In this document: positions 23,204-32,343 of the stretch, piece by piece
How the letters are laid out: the number at the start of each line of letters is the position of its first letter
How positions within the stretch are numbered: the first letter of the stretch is position 1
Origin: Deltaproteobacteria bacterium
GTDB taxonomy: Bacteria > Myxococcota_A > UBA9042 > CAIXZC01
Direction of reading: 5' to 3'
Assembly (NCBI GenBank): GCA_016875215.1
Contig: VGRX01000011.1
Span: 1-37,462, forward strand
DNA length: 37,462 nt
Notes under the pieces: model-generated
Database searches by the model: none
Seen by the model: the letters and a program-made list of their open reading frames with translations, nothing else
What the model was told of the DNA's origin: nothing
Translations under genes and position numbers: made by a program

Positions 23204-25471
23204 ATGCGCAGAACAGACCGCACGGCCGTAGCGTTTCTTTCCGCCTTGGCTCTGCTGAGTTCGATGCTGTTCGTTGCCGCGTCGTGCTCTGGCGGATCAG
23301 CGGGAAGCCCACCGGATTCGACTTCTGAGCTGCCTTCGGCCATGGACGGCCAGTGCATGGACTCTGCCTGCGGTGACGCAGTCCCAGGTACGGACCTGCC
23401 CGGTGACGTTTCCGTCGACTCGGCAGGCGAGGTGGGAGCGGACGGCATGACGACGGCAGACGCCGATGAGGCGGACGCAGCGGCTCCCGGCTGCGAGGAC
23501 CCGCTGGCCGGCATGGACCTGGCCTATGCCGGCACCGACTCGCTCGAGCCGCCCGATCCTGGTATCGAGGCCTTTCTTGCCGAGGTGGACGACGCCTTCG
23601 CGTTGGCAGCGCTCTCCGACCCGCCGGTAGCGCTTTCGCGCCAGGACTTCCCGGTCTACGACTTCAAGCCCGAGGGATCGCCGAAGGGGCGCCTGGCCTG
23701 GGAGTACCGGGTGCGCCACGGACATTTCGACAACCCTGGCTACCTGAAGGGGCTTCAGGCGCAGCTCGAGCAGGCCGGCGGCGATACAGCGGTGCTGCTT
23801 TCATTCCTGTCCGACAAGGTCGATGCCTATGTCGAACCCGGTTCCGTGGAGCCTCTGCTTGCGAGGGCCGATGAGCTGGCCGCTCAGCCCGAAGCCTTGA
23901 GCTGTGCTCTTCTTTCACTCTCCGAGGCGGCCGTTTCGCTTCCGCCGGAGTGGGAAGCGCTGCCGGCCGACATGCAGGAACAGATTGCCCGGTTTCTGTT
24001 CGCCGCTCGCATCTCCCGGGCGCTGCAGGAGCAGGCCATGGCCGGATGTGAGGCTCTGATCCCCATCGACGAGTCTCTGTACGGCAAGGCGCTGACCCCG
24101 ACATTCGATGCCCTGGCTTCGGCCGACGGGCTCGAGGCCTGCGGGAACCAGGTGGACTTCCGGCAGCTCTTCCGGGGAGCCCAGGTGCTGACCTCAGCGG
24201 CCGAGACGCTGGCCGACCAGGCCGAGGGGTGGGAGACGGAATCCAAGCTCGTGCTCGACACGGGGTTGGGGCGGGTCGTGATTGCTCCCGCCGGCAAGAA
24301 CATGCACAAGGGCAAGGACGCGGACTACCTGCTCATCCTGGATCTCGGGGGAGATGATACCTACCTCGACGGGTTGGCCACGAGTCGCCCGACCCTCCCG
24401 CTTGCCGTGGTGATCGACATGGCAGGCAACGACCTGTACACGACTCAGGGGGCCGGACCTGCGTTCGCAGCGGGTTTCCTCGGATACGGGATCCTGTTGG
24501 ATCGGAGCGGGGACGATACCTACTCGGCCCGGTACGACAGTGTCGCTGCGGCCTGCCTCGGTGTGGCCGTGCTGAAGGACGAGTCAGGGGTCGACTTCTA
24601 CGATTCCGTGGATGGTGCGCAGGCATCCGCGCACCTGGGGGCAGCGCTGCTTCTCGACATGGCGGGGGACGACCACTACTACGCGTTCCGGATGGCCCAG
24701 GGAATGGGGGCCTACCGGGGGACCGGCCTGCTGCTCGACCGCAGCGGGGACGATTTCTTCGAGGCCGAGGACGACGAGGTGATCTATCCGGCCGCGCAGA
24801 ACCCGAACTACAACGCCAACATGTCTCAGGGGGCCGGCTTCGGGTTCCGGAATGATGTCGTGCCTTTCACCGACACCTATTGCGGCGGAATCGGGATGCT
24901 GGCCGATCTGGTGGGGGCCGACGTGTACTCGGGGGGCATCTTCTCGCAGGCCGTCGGATACTGGTTCGGAGTCGGCTTCCTGATCGATTCGGAGGGGGAC
25001 GACTCGTACAGCGGCGTCTGGTACAACCAGGGGGCGGCAGCGCATTTCGCCGGCGGCGCTCACCTGGATTCCGCCGGAAACGACACGTACTACTGTGTCC
25101 AGGACCAGTGCATGGGAGAAGGACGGGACTACTCCATCGGCACGCTCATCGAGCTTGGCGGCAACGACGAATACTACGCCAAGGGGGGCCGCAACATCGG
25201 CTCCGGCGACCTGTTCGGCAGCGGCGTCCTGTGGGACGCGGGCGGCAAGGACTCCTACAAGGACGATACGCCGTGGGCCATCGGCTTCGTGACGACCGAT
25301 ACCTATGTCGAGAACTCCTTCACGTTCGGTCTCTTCCTCGATACCGGCGGCGCCCCGGATAGCTACACGCTCCCCTCGAACCACGCTGCGGATTCCACCT
25401 TCTGGACCCAGCTCGGCAACGGCAACGACGGCCAGTACGAAAACGTGATTGCCGTGGGCCGGGACAAGTAG
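23204..25471 (+). CDS. Predicted lipoprotein with GDDxY-type repeats (possible beta-helix), unknown function
   Basis: AGGAGGAGG RBS; MRRTDRTAVAFLSALALLSSMLFVAASCSGG; about 11 copies of DxxGxDxY. Confidence 0.75.
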   Translation: MRRTDRTAVAFLSALALLSSMLFVAASCSGGSAGSPPDSTSELPSAMDGQCMDSACGDAVPGTDLPGDVSVDSAGEVGADGMTTADADEADAAAPGCEDPLAGMDLAYAGTDSLEPPDPGIEAFLAEVDDAFALAALSDPPVALSRQDFPVYDFKPEGSPKGRLAWEYRVRHGHFDNPGYLKGLQAQLEQAGGDTAVLLSFLSDKVDAYVEPGSVEPLLARADELAAQPEALSCALLSLSEAAVSLPPEWEALPADMQEQIARFLFAARISRALQEQAMAGCEALIPIDESLYGKALTPTFDALASADGLEACGNQVDFRQLFRGAQVLTSAAETLADQAEGWETESKLVLDTGLGRVVIAPAGKNMHKGKDADYLLILDLGGDDTYLDGLATSRPTLPLAVVIDMAGNDLYTTQGAGPAFAAGFLGYGILLDRSGDDTYSARYDSVAAACLGVAVLKDESGVDFYDSVDGAQASAHLGAALLLDMAGDDHYYAFRMAQGMGAYRGTGLLLDRSGDDFFEAEDDEVIYPAAQNPNYNANMSQGAGFGFRNDVVPFTDTYCGGIGMLADLVGADVYSGGIFSQAVGYWFGVGFLIDSEGDDSYSGVWYNQGAAAHFAGGAHLDSAGNDTYYCVQDQCMGEGRDYSIGTLIELGGNDEYYAKGGRNIGSGDLFGSGVLWDAGGKDSYKDDTPWAIGFVTTDTYVENSFTFGLFLDTGGAPDSYTLPSNHAADSTFWTQLGNGNDGQYENVIAVGRDK
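24343..25265 (+). repeat. GDDxY degenerate protein-level repeat array
   Basis: GGDDTY, AGNDLY, SGDDTY, SGVDFY, AGDDHY, SGDDFF, VGADVY, EGDDSY, AGNDTY, GGNDEY, GGKDSY. Confidence 0.75.
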
Positions 25472-25475
25472 GGCA

Positions 25476-25973
25476 TCACCCCGGCGCAATCGTGACGAGT
25501 TGCCGGATGAGAACGATGGCCTTGTCCACCGCCGCAATCACGGGAGCAGACATTCCGGGCTCGACATGCTCCGGGACGTGTGCGGTCTGGCAGGCGACCA
25601 CGCGGACGTCGATGCCGGCCTGCTCGCGCATCTCGTGGAGCATGTTGGTGGTGGGGAACTGGTGGAAGGAGAAATCGGGCAGCTTGATCTTCGGCATGGC
25701 GGAAATGTCCATCTCGAAGACCTCGCCCGGTTGTCGCCCTTCCAGAGTCACGGCATCGACGATGATCACCATCCGGGGGCGTTTCCTTGCCACCGTGATG
25801 TTGAACAGGATGTCCCGGACGCTGGTACCGCAATCCTCCGCATAGGCATGGTCCGGAAGGACCCCGGGGACCGAGAGCCGGTCCGCGACTTCCGGACCGA
25901 AGGCATCGTCCCCGAAAAGGACGTTGCCGCACCCCAGGATCAGAACCTCCTTGGTTTCGATCTCACGAAACAT
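25476..25973 (-). CDS. [NiFe] hydrogenase maturation protease
   Basis: ILGCGNVLFGDDAFGPEVADRL is the HyaD/HycI/FrhD-type signature; directly downstream of the large subunit gene on the same strand. Confidence 0.9.
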   Translation of the reverse strand: MFREIETKEVLILGCGNVLFGDDAFGPEVADRLSVPGVLPDHAYAEDCGTSVRDILFNITVARKRPRMVIIVDAVTLEGRQPGEVFEMDISAMPKIKLPDFSFHQFPTTNMLHEMREQAGIDVRVVACQTAHVPEHVEPGMSAPVIAAVDKAIVLIRQLVTIAPG

Positions 25974-26152
25974 GTACGGGCACCTCTCTGTGGTATCGCC
26001 CCTTCCCGTGTTCGGACAGACGAAGGCGGCCGCAGGACGAGAGTAGCGCGCCTGCGAGACGCGAGCAGGAAGCGACTGTGGCGTACTTCCCGTAGGCCGC
26101 AGAAAGCGACGCAGCGATGAAGCGACGTAGGCGTGTCACTATGGGCCTGCGG

Positions 26153-27601
26153 CTAGAAATTCCGGATCGTGTCGACGTGTTCACCCGTGCTGTCCACGAT
26201 TTCGGCCTCGATTGCAAGACCGCCATCCAGGCGGTGCGTGGCGCAGGACAGTCAGGGGTCGTAGGCGCGCACCGCCATCTCGACCTTGTTGAGCAGCCCC
26301 TGGTTCACCACGCCTCCGTGGATGAGGGCCTTGGCCGCTGCATTGACCGACATGTTGATGGGCGCCTGGTTGTGGGTGGAGCCCACGATCAGGTTCGCGT
26401 TGGTGATGAACCCTTCCCCGTCGCCGGTGTAGTCGTGGATGAGGGTTCCGCGCGGAGCCTCGACGCAACCCACACCGCGACCGGCCTTGGGGGTGACCTG
26501 GGCCCGGACGTCCTTGGAGAGGATGGCCGGGTCCTGGGCGAGCTGGAGGGCCATCTCGCAGTTGGCAACGAGCTCGATGAGCCGTGCCCAGTGGTAGAGC
26601 AGCGTGAACTGGGCGGGGCGGCCGAACGCTGCCCGGAACTCCTCGAGCTCCTTCTGGGCCAGCGGGGTGGGCATGCGGTCGCACACGTTGATTCGTGCGA
26701 GGCAATTGGCCCGGTAGATGCCCTTGGGGGCAGCGAGGTCCATGGAGAAGCCCTCGCCCCACTTCTTGGCATAGGGCATCTTCACGTAGGACCAGCCCTC
26801 GACGTGCTCTTCGAGGTAGTCGGAGTACTGTTCGTAGGTGAAGTCGTCGTAGCTGCCGTCCCGCTTCATGAGGCGGAGCTTCCCGTCGTAGATGTCCCAG
26901 GTGCCGTCCGCAGTCACCGTTCCGAGGAAGCCGGAATCGAAGTTGCCGAGGATCTTGACCGTGTCGAGGTACTTCGGGAACACGTTCTCCTTGGCGAACT
27001 TGATGGTGAACTGAGCGAACTCGAGCTGCTCCTTGGTTTCCTCGATGATCCGCTGCTGGATGGCGGCGGCCAGCGGGGTGGAGAAGCCGCCGGTGACTGC
27101 CGCCACCGGGTGGATCACCTTGCCCAGCCAGTCCTCGAGCAGCATGGCTCCCTTCTGGCGCAGGTGGACGACCTTGCGGGCCAGGTCGGGGGCGGCGCCG
27201 ACGATGCCGATGACGTTCCGGACCGACGGGTCGGCGTCGGGGCCGATGACGAAGTCGGGGGCTGCGAGGAAGTAGAAGTGCAGCAGCTTGTCCGGGATCC
27301 AGGCCAGGTGCTGTGCCATCCGCCGCAGCTTGACGGCTGTGGGCGGAAGCTCCACGCCGAACACCTTGTCGGTGGCCTTGACCGAGGCCAGGTGGTGGTT
27401 CCACGGGCAGATGCCGCAGATCCGGTTGACGATGCGGGGCATCTCCTCGACGGGCCGGCCTTCCGCAAACTTCTCGAACCCGCGGAGGGCCATGACGTGA
27501 ACGCGGGTATCGTTCACTTCCCCGGCGTCATCGAGCTGGATGACCACGCGGGCGTGCCCTTCGATTCGCGTGACGGGCTGTATCTGGATTGTCTTTCCCA
27601 T
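26153..27601 (-). CDS. Group-3 (Mvh/Vhu-like) [NiFeSe] hydrogenase large subunit, selenoprotein with Sec at TGA 26252-26254
   Basis: L1 motif RICGICPWNHH; readthrough of TGA gives AYDP-U-LSCATHRLDGGLAIEAEIVDSTGEHVDTIRNF then TAG (26153-26155); 482 aa. The ORF track stops at 26252 (449 aa). Confidence 0.88.
26219..26235 (-). promoter_or_regulatory. Candidate bacterial SECIS hairpin
   Basis: On the mRNA strand ACCGCC-UGGAU-GGCGGU: perfect 6-bp stem, 5-nt loop with G at loop position 2, stem starting 16 nt after UGA. Confidence 0.75.
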
Positions 27602-27616
27602 GTCTTCACCTCCCTC

Positions 27617-28582
27617 CTAGCGAGGTCCGGGCATGCCGGGACGCTGAGGCAGCGGCCGGAGCTTGTTGTGCGCACCGATGAACCGATTGAGGATCAGTCT
27701 CCGGTCGGGGACGCTCTGGGGGTTGATCCCCACCGAGGTGAGGGCGCCCATCATGTCCACGAGCGGGTTGGACGTCTTCTTGATCGGGCCGAAGCAGCCG
27801 CGGCACGGCATGCGAGCATCGATGCAGCGCGGGTTGCCTTCCTTGCCTGCGCATCCGGCCAGGGTGACCGGGCCGAGGCAGAGGAAGCCCTGCTCCATGA
27901 GGCAGCGCATCTTCTGGATCGGCTCTTCCGCTTCGAAGGTGGCGTTGGTCAGTGAGCGCTTGATGTTGGCGCCACCCGCTGCCTTCTTCTCACGGATGAC
28001 CTGACAGGTGTCGCACACGCTGCGCTCGGGCAGCTTGAACTCGGTCTTCCCATCGAGAAGGGCGAGGATCGCTGCCGCGATCCAGTCCGGGTGCGGGGGG
28101 CAGCCGGGCAGGTAGATGTCCACCTTGAGCCCGGGGATCTCGTCCAGGGCGTAGACCCGGTCGAGCAGCTTGGGCACCACCTGGGTCGGCGTTTCGGCCG
28201 GCGGGGTGGTGATGCTCCCCTTGAACACCTTGTTGAGCACGTCCGCGTTGTCCCAAGCATTGGCCTGGGCCGGGATGCCTCCGTTGGTTGCGCAGGTTCC
28301 CAGGGCAATCAGGAACTTGCACTTCTTTCGGAGCTCCAGCGCCACCTCCTTCTGCTCTTCGTTGCGGACTCCACCAGAGATGATCCCGACCTCGCATTCC
28401 GGAAGCGTGAGGTGGGTTCCGTCCCCGTTCGGACCGAAGTACTTGCTGTCCACGAGGGCCGGGATGTGCACCAACTGCAGCTTGGCCGGAATCAGGTCGA
28501 GGATCACGTCTCCCAGGTTCAGAATGGAGATCTCGCAGCCAGAGCACGAGCTGAGCCATTCTGAAACGACTCTCACCGCCAT
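27617..28582 (-). CDS. Group-3 [NiFe] hydrogenase small subunit (MvhG/VhuG-like)
   Basis: MAVRVVSEWLSSCSGCEISILNLG, GTCATNGGIPA, LPGCPPHPDWI, CLGPVTLAGC, PCRGCFGP; GGAGG-6-ATG at 28582. Confidence 0.9.
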   Translation of the reverse strand: MAVRVVSEWLSSCSGCEISILNLGDVILDLIPAKLQLVHIPALVDSKYFGPNGDGTHLTLPECEVGIISGGVRNEEQKEVALELRKKCKFLIALGTCATNGGIPAQANAWDNADVLNKVFKGSITTPPAETPTQVVPKLLDRVYALDEIPGLKVDIYLPGCPPHPDWIAAAILALLDGKTEFKLPERSVCDTCQVIREKKAAGGANIKRSLTNATFEAEEPIQKMRCLMEQGFLCLGPVTLAGCAGKEGNPRCIDARMPCRGCFGPIKKTSNPLVDMMGALTSVGINPQSVPDRRLILNRFIGAHNKLRPLPQRPGMPGPR

Positions 28583-28637
28583 GTTCCACCTCCATGAGAG
28601 AACGGACCGTTCGTCGACCGACACTTCAAACCGCGCC

Positions 28638-28666
28638 ATTAGAGCAAAGGCAACGCGAGGCGTCAA
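28638..28666 (-). promoter_or_regulatory. Candidate sigma70-type promoter TTGACG-N17-TCTAAT for the hydrogenase genes
   Basis: 5/6 matches in both hexamers with exact 17-nt spacing, upstream of the small-subunit ATG. Confidence 0.6.
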
Positions 28667-28823
28667 GGGCAATTTCCTACGAGGGGAGTGGAATCCCCAA
28701 GCCGGAGTTGGCTTGACGGAAAAACTAGTAATTCGATGGGATTTTAGCATGCTGGTGCGGCGCGGCATCGCGGGTTGTCAGCCGGGAACGGAGACCCTCG
28801 GTGTTATCCAAGAAAAAGTCGTG

Positions 28824-29372
28824 CTACTGCTTCAGGCCGAGGCTCGATTGTTTCTCCAGGACCGTCTCAGCCACGAAAGTCAGGACAGCGCCGTCCCGGA
28901 AGCAGCCTGTTCCAAGCTCTTCCTCCAGCGCTGCGCTTTCCAGGAGGTACGCGGGCCCGTCCCCCACGAGCAGGACCTCCAGCCGGAAGTCGGCCTCGTG
29001 TGCGAGCACGGCGGCCACGGTCTGCCCCAGGTCCCCCAGCGGCTGCCGGTCCGGGTGCGAGAGGCAGAAGCGGGCCTCGACGCGAGTCCCCTTCCCGGGC
29101 ACGGACTCCAGCCGCGCCGAGCCGCCTGCCTGCTCGGCCGCCTGCTTCAGCATCGGGAGTCCCAGCCCGAAGCGTCGCTCGGTCCGGGTGGTCACGAACG
29201 GGTCGAACACCCGCTCCGCCAGGTCGGCGGGCATGCCTCTGCCATCGTCCTCCACCACGATCGACAGGGTGTCCGCTGCCCGGTCCATCGCAACTTCCAG
29301 GCGGATGACGCGTGCGCCTGCGCGTATGCAGTTCTCGATGATGTCCAGCAGGTGAAGGGAGATTTCATCCAT
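28824..29372 (-). CDS. HATPase_c-type ATP-binding protein (histidine kinase-like ATPase)
   Basis: VVEDDGRGMPADLAERVFDPFVTTR...GLGLPMLKQAAEQAGGSARLESVPGKGTRVEARF. Confidence 0.85.
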   Translation of the reverse strand: MDEISLHLLDIIENCIRAGARVIRLEVAMDRAADTLSIVVEDDGRGMPADLAERVFDPFVTTRTERRFGLGLPMLKQAAEQAGGSARLESVPGKGTRVEARFCLSHPDRQPLGDLGQTVAAVLAHEADFRLEVLLVGDGPAYLLESAALEEELGTGCFRDGAVLTFVAETVLEKQSSLGLKQ

Positions 29373-30114
29373 GGAGATACTCCGGCGTGACGGCGCCGAT
29401 GCGCAATGCCCGGGCCAGCGTGTCGAAAGACGGGGGGCCTCCTTCCACGACCGTGAAACGACGGCCGATTTCGTGCAGGAGATGCGCGTCGGAGGTAGCG
29501 ATCACAGGTCTTCCCCTGGGCAGCGCGGCTGCCACGTTCTCAACGGCCGCAGCGGATGTCGCCTCTGCCGCATCGAAGTCCAGGCTCGGTGGGACGAAGC
29601 CGAGCTGGCCCAGAATCCCGAATGCCTCCCGGTCCGCATGGGCCAGGATGACCAGCCCGTCGAGGCAGCGGATCCGGCGCACCGCCTCCTCGAGCGAAAA
29701 CGATGTTGCGGCCAGCAACAGCCTCTTCTCGAAGCCGTCCACGCCGCCGTCCTCATCGGCCAGCACCTGGAGTCCGAATGCGTCGGGGTCGTTCAGGGCC
29801 GTGAGCGTATCGAGGCATGCGGCCTGGAGCTGCGCTGCGGCCTGGAGCGTGGGCAGAAGGGCCACCAGGTGGACTTCTTCCACGGTGCAGACCTCGATCC
29901 CCGGCAGCACGACCAGCCGGCTGCCGGCGGCCGCCTCCAGCGCGGCAGCGGCTCGTGTGACCGAGGCAGCGTTTCCCGCGTGGTTGTGGTCACAGACCGC
30001 GATGAGGTCGAGTCCGACCTGGAGTGCCTGCCGGACGATCTCCCGAGGGTGCATGTCCAGGTCGCCGCAGGGGGAGAGGCAGGTGTGGATGTGCGGGTCA
30101 GCGCGGTAGGACAT
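29365..30114 (-). CDS. PHP-domain phosphoesterase
   Basis: RADPHIHTCLSPCGDLDMHP, ICDHNH-like AVCDHNHAGN, VLPGIEVCT, VILAHADRE, IATSDAH motifs; overlaps the HATPase start by 8 nt. Confidence 0.85.
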   Translation of the reverse strand: MSYRADPHIHTCLSPCGDLDMHPREIVRQALQVGLDLIAVCDHNHAGNAASVTRAAAALEAAAGSRLVVLPGIEVCTVEEVHLVALLPTLQAAAQLQAACLDTLTALNDPDAFGLQVLADEDGGVDGFEKRLLLAATSFSLEEAVRRIRCLDGLVILAHADREAFGILGQLGFVPPSLDFDAAEATSAAAVENVAAALPRGRPVIATSDAHLLHEIGRRFTVVEGGPPSFDTLARALRIGAVTPEYLHG

Positions 30115-30211
30115 GGGAGCCGGCGGTCAGGAGGTGGACTGCAACATGGAATTCGGGACGTCTCAATCCAGACCCTCCCCTCGGTTCCTTTCCGATCCGC
30201 GGCCGCCCCCC

Positions 30212-31897
30212 CTATTTCCCCACTCCCAACTCGTACAGCCTTCCTGCGACCTGGTACGCGGTGAGCGCCGTGGTGAGCAGCGGCAGCCCTTCCTCTTCGG
30301 CCTTTGCCAGCGTGTCCGCTGCCGGCTGCCGGCCGTTGACCAGGACGATTCCGGCCAGGTTGTTGAGCTTGGCGACTGCGACGACGTTGAGATGCGTCTG
30401 GAGGGTGATCCAGAGGATTCCGTCGGCCGCGTGTGCGATGACGTCGGACAGCAGGTCGGAGACGTAGCATCCGGCAACCTCGACGTCGAGGTGCTGCCGG
30501 CCGCTGACCGGGGACAGGGACAGGGACGAGGCGACTTCGGCAAGCTTCATGGTGTTCTCCTTACGTGCGGTTCGAGTTCCACGAGCGGCAAGGACCAGGC
30601 AGTCTCCCACGCTTGCGAGAGAACGCACGACGTCATCCGCGAGCTCGGCGCAGGTCGGGGCGCCGCAGGCGCCGCAGTCGATTCCCGGGAGCGAGGAGAG
30701 CAGCTCCTCCTTCTCGCGTGCCAGCAGGAGGGAGCGCCTGAAATCGGAATCGAGGGGAGGCAGCGGGGAAGCGACGAGGTCGTGCTTGCGCTGCAGCTCT
30801 CCCGAGCGGGCGATGGTGCGCAGCGAGGGGAAGTCGGCGCGCTCCTCCGGGGGGGGCAGCTTGCGGAGGTACTCGATGGCCTTGCTGCGGGCCGGGTAGG
30901 GGTTGTCCACCACGAGGCTGCCGCCGACGCATCCTTCGGGGCAGGCCATGCATTCGACGAGGTCGACGTGCTGGAGGCGTCCCTTCTCGATCTCGTCGAG
31001 GACGCGGCGGACGCTGGGGAGCTGGGCGACGGGAAGATAGTCGGTGTGGTCGGCCTTGCGTTTGCGCCCCCGCCCGGAGCGGGAATCGAGGGCATAGACC
31101 ATGCGGCGGAGGTTCCGGGACATGCCGCCGAGGAAGGCCCAGCCGAGGTCCGCGGATGACGAGCCTTCCCGGGTGAGCTCGCCTCTGAGGCGCATGTGCG
31201 ACAGTGCCGTGAGCACTTCGTGGTAGATCTCGTTGATGGGCAGCACGGCATGCATTGCCCCCCCGTCCGGGCTCTCGTGGATCATGGTATCCACGATCTT
31301 CGAGGGGCAGGGGGAGATGTAGACGATGCCGATGCGGTCCGGTGCGAGGCCGGTCTGCCGCACGAGGCGCTCCCGCACCCAGCGGGCGGCCAGCTCTCTC
31401 GGGGGGCCGCGCGGGACGAGGTTGCCGAGCAGGTCCGGGTAGAGGGTCTGGATGAGCCGGGTGACCGTCGGGCAGTGGGAGGTGATGAGCGGCCCTTCGA
31501 ACCTCCTCGACAGGACGAGCTCGGCCAGCGAGTACAGGTACGCGAGGCAGGCCTGCTCGAGCGACACCACCTCGTCGAAGCCGAGACGGCGCAGCGCCTC
31601 CGCCACGTCGCTGGGGCCCACGTCGGGTTGGAACTGGACGAGCAGGGGGGAGGAGGGGATGGCCACGATCTTCTCGAAGCGGGCGAGGTCGACGACCTGC
31701 GGCGTGCGCGACGTGATGGCATTCTCCCGGCAGGAGCGGATACACTCGCCGCAGTCGATGCACTTCTCCTGGATGACGAGCGGGTATCCCTTCTTCATGC
31801 GGATGGAGCGGGCGGTGCAGGCACGCATGCACGTCATGCAGCCGATGCAGCGGTCGTGGTTGAACCGCAGGCTGCGGTAGGTTTCGACCGCGCTCAT
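30212..31897 (-). CDS. [4Fe-4S]/iron-only-hydrogenase-C-terminal-like protein fused in frame to a DRTGG domain
   Basis: CIGCMTCMRAC and CIDCGECIRSC clusters; FeFe-hydrogenase-like VYISPCPSK, CPEGCVGG; FeS-domain GIDCGACGAPTCAELADDV; DRTGG-like C-terminus starting MKLAEVASS. Confidence 0.8.
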   Translation of the reverse strand: MSAVETYRSLRFNHDRCIGCMTCMRACTARSIRMKKGYPLVIQEKCIDCGECIRSCRENAITSRTPQVVDLARFEKIVAIPSSPLLVQFQPDVGPSDVAEALRRLGFDEVVSLEQACLAYLYSLAELVLSRRFEGPLITSHCPTVTRLIQTLYPDLLGNLVPRGPPRELAARWVRERLVRQTGLAPDRIGIVYISPCPSKIVDTMIHESPDGGAMHAVLPINEIYHEVLTALSHMRLRGELTREGSSSADLGWAFLGGMSRNLRRMVYALDSRSGRGRKRKADHTDYLPVAQLPSVRRVLDEIEKGRLQHVDLVECMACPEGCVGGSLVVDNPYPARSKAIEYLRKLPPPEERADFPSLRTIARSGELQRKHDLVASPLPPLDSDFRRSLLLAREKEELLSSLPGIDCGACGAPTCAELADDVVRSLASVGDCLVLAARGTRTARKENTMKLAEVASSLSLSPVSGRQHLDVEVAGCYVSDLLSDVIAHAADGILWITLQTHLNVVAVAKLNNLAGIVLVNGRQPAADTLAKAEEEGLPLLTTALTAYQVAGRLYELGVGK

Positions 31898-32343
31898 GAG
31901 GCCTGCTCCGGCGGGATCAGGATGACGGCCTCGAGCCGGGTTCCGTGGCCCACGGTCGAGCGGACGTCCAGGCTGTCGCTGTTGCGCTGGATGTTGGGCA
32001 GGCCCATGCCCGCGCCGAATCCCATCTCGCGGATCTCCTGGGTGGCGGTGGAGTATCCGACCTGCATGGCAAGGCCGATGTCGGGGATTCCGGGGCCGCG
32101 GTCGTCGAACGTCAGCACGATCCGGCGCAGGTCCACGAGCAGGGTCGCGGTGCAGGAGCTGGCATAGATGACGACGTTCATCTCGGCTTCGTAGGATACG
32201 ATGGAGGCCCTCCGGACCAGGGGGGCCGGCAGGCCGAGGCTGCGAAGGATGGCCTTGACCTCGGTGGAGACGGAGCCTGCGTTGGCGAAGTCCTTCCCTT
32301 CGAACCGGAACTGGCGCACGAAGAGTGGTTCGTTGGAGGTCAC
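31894..32343 (-). CDS. RsbW-like anti-sigma/serine-kinase-type ATPase
   Basis: GTG start; YEAEMNVVIYA, DDRGPGIPDIGLAMQVGYST, GFGAGMGLPNIQRNSD motifs. Confidence 0.8.
   Translation of the reverse strand: MTSNEPLFVRQFRFEGKDFANAGSVSTEVKAILRSLGLPAPLVRRASIVSYEAEMNVVIYASSCTATLLVDLRRIVLTFDDRGPGIPDIGLAMQVGYSTATQEIREMGFGAGMGLPNIQRNSDSLDVRSTVGHGTRLEAVILIPPEQAS

Noticed and set aside
26093-26155. Imperfect inverted repeat TAGGCCGCAG...CTGCGGCTA
   Set aside because: One bulge and a 44-nt spacer; overlaps the large-subunit stop; too weak to call a terminator.
26252-26254. TGA as a true stop or pseudogenising nonsense mutation
   Set aside because: The downstream frame is intact, encodes exactly LSCATH plus a plausible cleavable tail, and carries a SECIS-like hairpin; the maturation protease gene is present. 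It remains formally possible until Sec machinery is confirmed.
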